Source of the DNA: Dehalococcoidia bacterium
GTDB taxonomy: Bacteria > Chloroflexota > Dehalococcoidia > GIF9 > UBA5629
Direction of reading: 5' to 3'
DNA length: 12,310 nt
NCBI GenBank assembly: GCA_012961565.1
Contig: DTZC01000141.1
Location: forward strand, 1-12,310
The stretch's first letter is position 1; every line of letters begins with the position of its first letter. The translations under genes were made by a program, and so were the position numbers. Positions 7,172 to 12,310 of the stretch are shown in pieces. The notes below the pieces were generated by a model, which worked only from the letters and a program-made list of their open reading frames with translations, did no database searches and was not told the DNA's origin.

Positions 7172-7200
7172 AGTCTAGTGGGGTGAGGTGTAATTGTCAA
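7172..7200 (-). promoter_or_regulatory. Sigma-70-like promoter of the Fe-S operon
   Basis: Read on the minus strand, TTGACA (7200-7195) is a perfect -35 box. It is followed after exactly 17 bases by TAGACT (7177-7172), which matches four of six positions of TATAAT, including the first two and the last. Transcription would start near 7165, leaving a leader of about 87 bases before the ATG at 7078. Confidence 0.6.
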
Positions 7201-7330
7201 CTATGCCAAGGCTGATGGAAGAAACTAGAGATTATCTCTCTTCGCTGATTACATTTGAAATACCTTTTATTATCAGGCTTGAAGGTAATCGAGGCATAAA
7301 CCTTTGGCCGTCTACCTCGTTAATTAATTG

Positions 7331-7384
7331 TCGACAGGACGGAACTCTGCAGAGACTGCTTCTGTCGAGAAACACCATAGTTTC
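7331..7384 (+). promoter_or_regulatory. Two hairpins in the leader of the secreted-protein gene
   Basis: TCGACAGGA (7331-7339) can pair with TTCTGTCGA (7360-7368): nine base pairs with one G-U. The loop contains the self-complementary CTCTGCAGAG (7345-7354). Immediately after, GAAAC (7369-7373) pairs with GTTTC (7380-7384), ending one base before the AGGAGGT binding site. Structures this close to the binding site could affect translation or mRNA stability; no known riboswitch class is recognised. Confidence 0.45.
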
Positions 7385-7391
7385 AGGAGGT
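7385..7391 (+). promoter_or_regulatory. Ribosome binding site fixing the start at 7397
   Basis: AGGAGGT ends five bases before the ATG at 7397, a near-perfect Shine-Dalgarno match. It rules out the longer in-frame reading from TTG at 7328, which would bury this site inside the coding region and put 23 residues ahead of a clear signal peptide. Confidence 0.85.
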
Positions 7392-7396
7392 GCAAT

Positions 7397-8131
7397 ATGA
7401 AAAGATGGAGCATTCTGCTGGTAGCACTGTTGTTCATCCTGCTCATTCCTGCATCGGCGACTATGGTTGTCGCTGAAGAAGAAGCTGGTCTAGCGGTTAC
7501 CAAATCGGCTGACAGGACTTCAGCGGTCGTAGGCGATACAATCACATATTCCTATACCATCGCTAACACCGGTAATGTTACTGTCAGCAATCTGTCGCTG
7601 GAAGATGACAGATTGGGTGCCATCCCCCTGAGCAATACCACACTGGCACCTGGAGACAATATCACTGCTACGGCTACCTACACCATCACAATTTCCGACC
7701 TTCCCGGTCCTATTATCAATACTGCTGAGGCTACAGGTGTCATGCCAGATGGCATATCACTGTGGGCAACTAGCAACCAGGTTTCAATCTCCCTTACCGT
7801 CAACAAAATCACCTTGACCAAGGCTGAAATACTGAAGTTGAGTGGAGTTCCTGGCAGAGGAATTGACAAAGCGCCGGGGCTGCAAAAAACATTCAATCCT
7901 AAATCTCAGGCAGCTGAGCATGCAGGAAAGAAATGGCAGCCAAGAGTGGTACAGTTGAAGACCAAGAATAATGGGCAGAGCCAGATTGTATTGCAGAAGC
8001 AGTTCCAGTTGCAGGTGGAAAATCAGGCTGTTGCGGAGAAGGTCAACAAGAAGCCAGGAGCTGGGGAGGGTTTCATTACCAAGCTCCTGGAACGGCTACA
8101 GGCGATATTCCAAGCCTGGGAGCAGCGCTAG
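7397..8131 (+). CDS. Secreted protein with a conserved-repeat (DUF11/DUF7507-like) beta domain
   Basis: The 244-residue protein begins with a classical signal peptide (MKR, then hydrophobic residues to about 21, probable cleavage after VVA near 26). Residues about 30-135 form one Ig-like conserved-repeat domain: LAVTKSADRTSAVVGDTITY, then YTIANTGNVTVSNLSLEDD, LAPGDNITATATYTIT and INTAEATG. This is the pattern of the DUF11/DUF7507 repeats found, usually in tandem, in bacterial and archaeal surface proteins. The remaining 110 residues are basic and glutamine-rich, with no LPXTG motif, membrane anchor or second repeat. It is probably exported and either released or bound by the basic tail; the role is unknown. 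It has its own leader with hairpins and ends at a terminator shared with the convergent nitroreductase gene. Confidence 0.8.
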   Translation: MKRWSILLVALLFILLIPASATMVVAEEEAGLAVTKSADRTSAVVGDTITYSYTIANTGNVTVSNLSLEDDRLGAIPLSNTTLAPGDNITATATYTITISDLPGPIINTAEATGVMPDGISLWATSNQVSISLTVNKITLTKAEILKLSGVPGRGIDKAPGLQKTFNPKSQAAEHAGKKWQPRVVQLKTKNNGQSQIVLQKQFQLQVENQAVAEKVNKKPGAGEGFITKLLERLQAIFQAWEQR

Positions 8132-8162
8132 ATAAAGGCTACGGGATAGAATTCCAGCCCTC

Positions 8163-8190
8163 AGGGGATGGCTTCACAATGTCATCCCCT
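8163..8190. terminator. Hairpin terminator between convergent genes
   Basis: AGGGGATG (8163-8170) and CATCCCCT (8183-8190) form a perfect eight-base-pair stem around a 12-base loop. On the plus strand it is followed by a pyrimidine-rich run with TTTT (8194-8197), suitable for terminating the secreted-protein transcript. It may also stop the opposing nitroreductase transcript, although the minus side lacks a clear U-run. Confidence 0.65.
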
Positions 8191-8240
8191 ATACTTTTCT
8201 CTTCCTGTGCTGTCACAGTGGTTTGTAGCTCACTAGGTTG

Positions 8241-9017
8241 CTATTCAAGCCTGCCTACCGGTATCACATATAGGGGAGCCTCATCGGGAGACATACCGAT
8301 GATTTTAGCCACTGCTGAGTCCTGGAAGGCACCGATAGTCACCAGCCCCAGTCCCAGAGCCACTGCCTGAAGACAGATGTTTTGAGCGGCATGACCGACT
8401 TCAATATGGACGTACCTCTCGCCTCTGGCGCCATATTTTACCATTGTCCGCTCATAGACAGCAGCAATAACGATGTCGATAGCACCATCAGCTACGCTTC
8501 TCTGCCCCAGAGATGCCAGTGCCAGAGCAGTGCGCACGTCTCCTTCCTTGACGAGAGTCAGTTTGTTCTCCCTGGGATGGTACTTGTAAACGCCCGGAGA
8601 CAGGTCCACCACGTTGCCCACAGCAACATATAGTTCTAGAGGATAGAGAGCACCAGCTGAGGGAGCGGTTCTGCCGCCCCAGGCCCGGGTTATCCCCTGT
8701 GCTGCCCAGAGAAGCTTCATCACCTCGTCCCGTGTTAATGGTGCATCAGCATAGTCCCTGACGGAGCGCCTGTGGCGTAATAGGTCCTCCAGGGAAGCTG
8801 CTTTGGCAGTGGTAATTTCAGCTCTGGCGCTTTCCAATTGGGCTTTGAGCTTTTCTAATTCTGCGTTAGCTTTAGCCAGCTCAGCCCTTAGTAAGTCGCA
8901 CTCGCTATCCGGAGTTGCTGGGCTAGGTGGGGTAGCAGGCGCACAACCCGCTGTGCCGAACAGAAGCACGGCTGTAAGCATAAATGCTAATACAGAGACA
9001 CGTTTACTCGTTAACAT
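8241..9017 (-). CDS. Lipoprotein with coiled coil and SagB-type nitroreductase domain
   Basis: The 258-residue product starts with a lipoprotein signal (hydrophobic 7-20, lipobox-like TAGC with Cys25). A proline-rich linker follows, then a heptad-like coiled coil at about 41-74 (LLRAELAKANAELEKLKAQL). Residues about 77-258 are a nitroreductase-fold domain of the SagB/McbC-like group: HRRSVRDYADAPLTRDEV (82-99), APSAGALYPLELYVAV (118-133), PGVYKYHPRENKL (141-153), HIEVGHAAQNICLQAVALGL (204-223) and a closing VIPVGR. These enzymes bind FMN and act on nitro compounds, flavins or thiazolines; the substrate here is unknown. An extracytoplasmic location is unusual for this fold. No peptide precursor or cyclodehydratase gene is nearby. 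It follows the acyl-CoA synthetase gene by 41 bases on the same strand. Confidence 0.85.
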   Translation of the reverse strand: MLTSKRVSVLAFMLTAVLLFGTAGCAPATPPSPATPDSECDLLRAELAKANAELEKLKAQLESARAEITTAKAASLEDLLRHRRSVRDYADAPLTRDEVMKLLWAAQGITRAWGGRTAPSAGALYPLELYVAVGNVVDLSPGVYKYHPRENKLTLVKEGDVRTALALASLGQRSVADGAIDIVIAAVYERTMVKYGARGERYVHIEVGHAAQNICLQAVALGLGLVTIGAFQDSAVAKIIGMSPDEAPLYVIPVGRLE

Positions 9018-9024
9018 AGACAAC

Positions 9025-9034
9025 CCACCTCCTT
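9025..9034 (-). promoter_or_regulatory. Ribosome binding site fixing the nitroreductase start
   Basis: On the minus strand AAGGAGGTGG lies eight bases before the ATG at 9017. It favours this start over the ATG at 9059, which overlaps the upstream stop codon (TGATG) and would place 14 polar residues in front of the signal peptide. Weak coupled initiation at 9059 cannot be excluded. Confidence 0.8.
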
Positions 9035-9058
9035 CTTCTGCACCCTGGTACAAAGGCA

Positions 9059-10783
9059 TCAGTTCTTGTATAAGCCGATGCTTTCCAAGTATTCCTTATA
9101 CTCAACTAGTTTCACCAGAACTCTAGCAGCTTGTTTACCGGAAGGATAGGCATAATGGGAACCCCGAAGACGAGGCTGGTCTTCGGTAAAGAAGGTCGTG
9201 GTCAACACCGGCTTCTTGTAGTCTTCTACCCACTGCTCAGCTATTGCTACTAGAAAACGAGCAATTGCCTCCTGTGGAGTGGGCGGGTTCTTAATTCCCA
9301 TCTCTGCTAGCAATGGAGAGTCGGGTGGTAGAAAAGCGCTGACTAACACTGGAGCATTGAGTCTTCCCGAGGCGATTGCAGCGGCAACCAACTGTGTCAA
9401 CTCCGCGACCTCTTCCTCATTGTAGATGCCCATGATAGAAGCGGCACCGGACACAATGGGATGTATAGCCTTGCCGATTTCCTTGGTATCTCTGGACCTG
9501 ACTGCTTTGGTGAATGCAATGGCAAGTTCACGGAACCGCTCTCTGGAGGGAACCCAGGAGGCGACTCCATCAGGATGTTCGGCGTCTGCAGAGAGGAACA
9601 ATGCAGCGAATATAGAAAAGCCACCAAACCCCATGAAAATTAATGAATCGACCTCGTCCACCTTCAGCAGTTTCCCTGGAGCAGTGAGGAAGGTAACGAA
9701 GTTTCTATCTCCAGCGGGGTCAACAGGATTGCCGCGACTCCACCGTGGTGGAAAGACCTTATCCAGCGCTGCGATGACTTTGTCTGGCAGCTTTACCACG
9801 TTCAACCCCTCTGAAGCGCAAGCCTCGGCACACAGGACTCCATAGCTGCCCCCGGGTGTCAGGATGGCAATATTCCTCCCCCGCGGCAGTGGCTGGGTGA
9901 TAAAGCCAATAGCCACATCGAGCAATTCCTCCGGGCTTTCAACTCTGGTAATACCGATGCTTCTGAAAGCTGCCTCGTAAGCCTCATCGGAGCCAGCCAA
10001 TGCCCCGGAGTGAGATGTTATTGCCTTAGCAGCAGCATCAGTCTTGCCTGGCTTCAAGACAATGACCGGCTTCTTCGGCGTTACCTTTTTGACTTTCTCT
10101 AGGAAACGTATACCATCAGCCAGACCTTCTACGTATGCTAGGATGACCTTTACCTGAGGGTCTTCTCCGAAATACTCGATGTAGTCCTCTATCTGTATAT
10201 CAGCGGCACAGCCACAGCTTACATAATGGTGAAAGCCGATACCTCTCATATAACCAGAAGTGACAACGGCACCTCCCACATTTCCCCCCTGTGACACAAA
10301 AGCCAGAGGGCCATCTTTGACCGGCAGTGGGAACATAAAAGCTCTCAGTTCCGATGAGGCACTCCAGAAGCCCATGCAGTTAGGACCGATAAAACGGATG
10401 CCACCCTTTCGGGCAATCCGCAGCACCTCATCTTGCAACTTCTTCCCTTCCTCGCCGGTCTCGGCAAACCCAGCGGTGATAATGACTGCTGCCTTTACCC
10501 CTTTAGTCACGCAGTCATCCATGACCGGGGCGACGCTGGCAGCAGGTATGACAAAGACAGCGAGGTCAACTGGTCCCGGTATCTCGGTCACCCTGGCATA
10601 TGCCTTGTATCCCAGGATCTCACCCTCTTTATTGTTCACCGGATACACAGGACCACGAAAGCCATCTAGAACGCTGGTGAAAGTAGAATATCCCCACTTG
10701 CTCCAGTTGTTTGTAGCCCCAATCACAGCCACCGATTTGGGATTGAACAGTGGCTCCAGTTCTTCGGCAATCGACTGTCCCAT
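9059..10783 (-). CDS. ADP-forming acyl-CoA synthetase, alpha-type (CoA-binding and ligase domains, no ATP-grasp)
   Basis: The 574-residue protein has the architecture of the alpha subunit of ADP-forming acetyl-CoA synthetase, which interconverts acyl-CoA + ADP + Pi with acid + CoA + ATP. The CoA-binding domain opens with SVAVIGATNNWSKWG (17-31). The succinyl-CoA-ligase-like part includes GPNCMGF (133-139) and FVSQGGNVGGA (162-172). The phosphohistidine loop SHSGALAGSDEAYEAAF (257-273) carries His258. A ligase-CoA domain follows, with RGNPVDPAGDR (350-360). The C-terminal ~100 residues extend beyond a minimal alpha subunit. No ATP-grasp domain is present and no beta subunit is encoded nearby, so it needs a partner encoded elsewhere or has another role. 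The start at 10783 has an AGGGGGG binding site. It is co-oriented with the nitroreductase lipoprotein gene, probably in one operon. Confidence 0.85.
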   Translation of the reverse strand: MGQSIAEELEPLFNPKSVAVIGATNNWSKWGYSTFTSVLDGFRGPVYPVNNKEGEILGYKAYARVTEIPGPVDLAVFVIPAASVAPVMDDCVTKGVKAAVIITAGFAETGEEGKKLQDEVLRIARKGGIRFIGPNCMGFWSASSELRAFMFPLPVKDGPLAFVSQGGNVGGAVVTSGYMRGIGFHHYVSCGCAADIQIEDYIEYFGEDPQVKVILAYVEGLADGIRFLEKVKKVTPKKPVIVLKPGKTDAAAKAITSHSGALAGSDEAYEAAFRSIGITRVESPEELLDVAIGFITQPLPRGRNIAILTPGGSYGVLCAEACASEGLNVVKLPDKVIAALDKVFPPRWSRGNPVDPAGDRNFVTFLTAPGKLLKVDEVDSLIFMGFGGFSIFAALFLSADAEHPDGVASWVPSRERFRELAIAFTKAVRSRDTKEIGKAIHPIVSGAASIMGIYNEEEVAELTQLVAAAIASGRLNAPVLVSAFLPPDSPLLAEMGIKNPPTPQEAIARFLVAIAEQWVEDYKKPVLTTTFFTEDQPRLRGSHYAYPSGKQAARVLVKLVEYKEYLESIGLYKN

Positions 10784-10816
10784 GTCACCCCCCTAGAATT
10801 ATGCACAGTAGCACCA

Positions 10817-10845
10817 AGCATAGCAGAACGCTACAAGCTGTTCAA
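10817..10845 (-). promoter_or_regulatory. Candidate promoter of the acyl-CoA synthetase gene
   Basis: On the minus strand, TTGAAC (10845-10840) and TATGCT (10822-10817) are separated by 17 bases. Each matches the sigma-70 consensus at four of six positions. Transcription would begin near 10810, with a leader of about 27 bases. Confidence 0.4.
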
Positions 10846-10877
10846 CAAAGCCCAGTATACCGGCCCGGGGGTTAAAT

Positions 10878-10895
10878 ATGGTAAACTTTTACCAT
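10878..10895. promoter_or_regulatory. Perfect 8+8 palindrome, possible operator
   Basis: ATGGTAAACTTTTACCAT has two exact eight-base arms (ATGGTAAA and TTTACCAT) around a two-base centre. It lies in the 231-base region between the divergent acyl-CoA synthetase and DUF4349 genes, where a dimeric regulator would bind. The regulator is unknown. The spacing is too tight for an RNA hairpin, which favours a DNA site. Confidence 0.5.
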
Positions 10896-11014
10896 GATCG
10901 GTGCGTTTAATAGCCAGAGGAATAGGCTGAAGCAGGACCTAGCTAAATTCTTGCCAGATCCCGGAAAAGGTTATCGGTTTAAGCTGCAGTCTCACCACCT
11001 GATGGAGTAAACAA

Positions 11015-11860
11015 ATGAAGAAACTGTGTAGAGTCTCAATGTTAATCCTGCTATCTCTGATTCTGGTGCTGATTACCGGTTGTGCTGCCAGAGAGGTAGC
11101 ACCGCCAGCACCTTCGCCATCGCCAGGGATAGTCAAGGAGTATACTGGCAGAGATAGACCGCAGGTTGCCGGAGGTAAACCTGGAGAAGTAGATGCAGAC
11201 CGCAAAATCGTGAGAAGAGGCTATATGACCCTAGAAGTGGAAGATGTATCTCAGGCTATGAGTGCTATCGCTGCCTTAGCCACAGAGCTGGGTGGCTATG
11301 TAGTCTCTTCCCATAAGCGAGGGAATGAAGATGTGCCCCACGGCAGAATCTCAATACGTGTTCCTGCTGACAGATTCGGTGAGGTTCTGGACAGGTTGCG
11401 CAAGCTGGCTGTCAGTGTTCCCGATGAGAGCACCAAGAGTCAGGATGTAACCGAGGAATATACCGACCTTAAAGCGCAACTGCGAAATCTGGAGGCGACC
11501 GAGGCTCAGTATCTGGAACTGCTCAAGAAGGCAGAAACTGTAGAAGATACCTTGAAGGTATATCAGGCGCTCTCCGGTGTGCGCGGTGAAATTGAGCGGG
11601 TTAAAGGTCGTATTCAATACCTGGAGCGCACCTCGGATATGGCACTTATCGAGATAAACCTGCAGAGGACAAAGCCTTTAGGTCAAACTGGCTGGAGTGC
11701 CTTGAAAACACTCGAATCAGCAGTCCGTGGTCTCGCCACTTTAGGCAGGGTGCTGGCTGACATGGCTATCTGGCTGGTGGTCTTCTGCCCCGTCTGGATT
11801 CCTGTTGCCGTTGTGGTAATCTTCCTGTGGCGACGACGAAGAGCCAGAGCTTCCAGCTAG
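11015..11860 (+). CDS. DUF4349 lipoprotein
   Basis: The 281-residue protein has a lipoprotein signal ending in the lipobox LITGC (Cys23), then a low-complexity Pro/Ala/Ser linker. The DUF4349 domain runs from about residue 62 (DRKIVRRGYMTLEVEDV) through the ELGGYVVSS strand, the RISIRVPADRFGEVLDRLRKL segment and a coiled coil at about 145-205 (TDLKAQLRNLEATEAQYLELL). It closes with IQYLERTSDMALIEINL. A single membrane helix near 251-272 and a basic RRRRARASS tail follow. The protein is therefore tethered by lipid at one end and a helix at the other, with a basic cytoplasmic tail. The family is common in bacteria and its function is unknown. A GGAG site precedes the ATG. Confidence 0.88.
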   Translation: MKKLCRVSMLILLSLILVLITGCAAREVAPPAPSPSPGIVKEYTGRDRPQVAGGKPGEVDADRKIVRRGYMTLEVEDVSQAMSAIAALATELGGYVVSSHKRGNEDVPHGRISIRVPADRFGEVLDRLRKLAVSVPDESTKSQDVTEEYTDLKAQLRNLEATEAQYLELLKKAETVEDTLKVYQALSGVRGEIERVKGRIQYLERTSDMALIEINLQRTKPLGQTGWSALKTLESAVRGLATLGRVLADMAIWLVVFCPVWIPVAVVVIFLWRRRRARASS

Positions 11861-11890
11861 TCGCCTAACTTAAACCGTAAGGAGCGTGTT

Positions 11891-12058
11891 ATGGATAAGA
11901 TGATTGCCTATTGTGGAATAGTCTGCACTGAATGTCCTGCATTTGAAGCTACGCAGAAAAACGATGATGCCAAGAGGAAACAGGTCGCTGAAGCATGGTC
12001 AAAGCAGTACAACATGAGACCGTTTAGCAACAGGCAATTGTTGGCATCTTCTCCCTGA
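11891..12058 (+). pseudogene. Truncated DUF3795 family gene
   Basis: The reading frame has a strong AAGGAGCG binding site and begins like a DUF3795 protein: MDKMIAYCGIVCTECPAFEA, then WSKQYN near residues 36-41. Members of this small cysteine-rich family continue with a segment like KPEDINCDGC and further cysteines. Here the sequence after Met42 changes to RPFSNRQLLASSP and stops at 55 codons, so the second cysteine group is missing. The break near 12017 lies about 100 bases beyond the end of a transposase reading toward it, consistent with disruption by an insertion sequence. The start is 30 bases after the DUF4349 stop, so transcription probably continues into it. A truncated product is possible but unlikely to function. 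Confidence 0.7.
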
Positions 12059-12310
12059 CGGGGATATTTCTCGCCTTTTTCACCGCTTATCTAGGGCGCC
12101 TTCACTATTTGTCTAGCTACACCTATAGCATCTTTCACGTTTTCTCCGGATTTCGGGCGTATTAATCCCTCCAGTCATAACACACACTCGAGCTTCACTC
12201 TTAAAGCCGACGCCGGTTAGCAGCTTCACCAGCCTCTTCAAGTTCAATACTATAAAAGTCAGGTAACATTGAATGGCACGCCTGATGAAGCTTACATAGC
12301 GGCACCTGTC
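12017..12310 (-). mobile_element. End of an insertion sequence of the IS1182 type (continues past the window)
   Basis: The minus strand here encodes the C-terminus of a transposase (see 12113-12310), followed by about 96 non-coding bases up to the point where DUF3795 similarity breaks off. The left boundary near 12017 is inferred only from that break. Terminal inverted repeats cannot be verified because the other end is outside the window, and no target duplication can be seen. Confidence 0.5.
12113..12310 (-). CDS. Transposase C-terminal fragment, IS1182-like DDE family (runs off the window)
   Basis: Sixty-five codons are open from the window edge to a TAG at 12115-12113. The segment DRCRYVSFIRRAIQCYLTF (1-19) followed by IVLNLKRLVKLL (20-31) matches the end of DDE transposases of the IS1182/DDE_Tnp_1_6 group, which typically close with ...GLxxVxIQxxLTAxxxNLKRLVKLL. 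About 34 further residues include a few cysteines and no recognisable motif. The catalytic DDE residues would lie upstream, beyond base 12310, so whether the element is intact cannot be judged. It is oriented against the truncated DUF3795 gene. Confidence 0.65.
   Translation of the reverse strand, partial: DRCRYVSFIRRAIQCYLTFIVLNLKRLVKLLTGVGFKSEARVCVMTGGINTPEIRRKRERCYRCS

Larger units (their letters stand above)
7081..7396. other. Divergent intergenic region between the Fe-S operon and the secreted-protein gene
   Basis: This 316-base stretch carries the minus-strand promoter at 7172-7200 and, near its right end, two hairpins plus the ribosome binding site of the gene at 7397. A weak plus-strand promoter candidate is CTGATT (7245-7250), 17 bases before TATTAT (7268-7273). 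Short open frames here overlap these sites and look spurious. Confidence 0.5.

Noticed and set aside
7194..7400. Plus-strand frame from a TTG at 7194 across the leader of the secreted-protein gene
   Set aside because: It overlaps the promoter, hairpins and binding site of real genes and has no protein-like features.
9018..9059. Upstream start codon for the nitroreductase lipoprotein (TGATG overlap with the previous stop)
   Set aside because: The strong AAGGAGGTGG site and the signal peptide both point to the ATG at 9017.
8241..10783. A SagB-type thiazole/oxazole peptide biosynthesis cluster
   Set aside because: No precursor peptide, YcaO cyclodehydratase or transporter is present, so the nitroreductase similarity alone does not support it.
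10894..11010. 38-codon frame (starting MIGAFNSQ) just upstream of the DUF4349 gene
   Set aside because: It starts inside the palindrome, has no binding site and resembles nothing; treated as non-coding.

Overview
The window looks like chromosomal DNA of an anaerobic bacterium, most plausibly a member of the Chloroflexota class Dehalococcoidia. That assignment is an inference from gene content: hydrogenase maturation (hypF), an MtnA/MtnP pair, ferredoxin-type proteins, an ADP-forming acyl-CoA synthetase alpha-type protein and a DUF4349 lipoprotein. No rRNA or other taxonomic marker is present. Most genes have Shine-Dalgarno sequences of the GGAGG type.

Layout. The left edge holds the N-terminal 149 codons of hypF on the minus strand (447 to 1). 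After about 400 bases with no recognisable gene comes a plus-strand block: a membrane methyltransferase of the isoprenylcysteine/phospholipid methyltransferase type (857-1414), a hairpin terminator, a two-helix protein with a bacterial PH-like domain (1579-2022), mtnA (2036-3067), a frameshifted remnant of a DNA methyltransferase (3108-3313), a membrane protein with a TrkA-C domain (3463-4137) and mtnP (4141-5004). MtnP and MtnA carry out consecutive steps of methylthioadenosine recycling, so this block is at least partly a sulfur/purine salvage locus.

A four-gene minus-strand operon follows (7078 to 5061). It encodes a 278-residue iron-sulfur protein, a small two-cluster ferredoxin and two cysteine-bearing proteins of unknown function. 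It is preceded by a good sigma-70-like promoter (7172-7200). This is the best candidate here for an undescribed redox module.

The right part is cell-surface flavoured. It has a secreted protein with a conserved-repeat beta domain (7397-8131), whose leader contains two hairpins and whose 3' end is a shared terminator. It then has a minus-strand pair: an ADP-forming acyl-CoA synthetase alpha-type protein (10783-9059), followed by a lipoprotein with a coiled coil and a SagB-like nitroreductase domain (9017-8241). A divergent region with a perfect 8+8 palindrome comes next, then a DUF4349 lipoprotein (11015-11860).

The window ends in a scar. A DUF3795 gene starts normally at 11891 but loses family resemblance after about 42 codons. 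Facing it on the minus strand is the C-terminal part of an IS1182-like transposase (12310 to 12113), which suggests an insertion sequence disrupted the gene.
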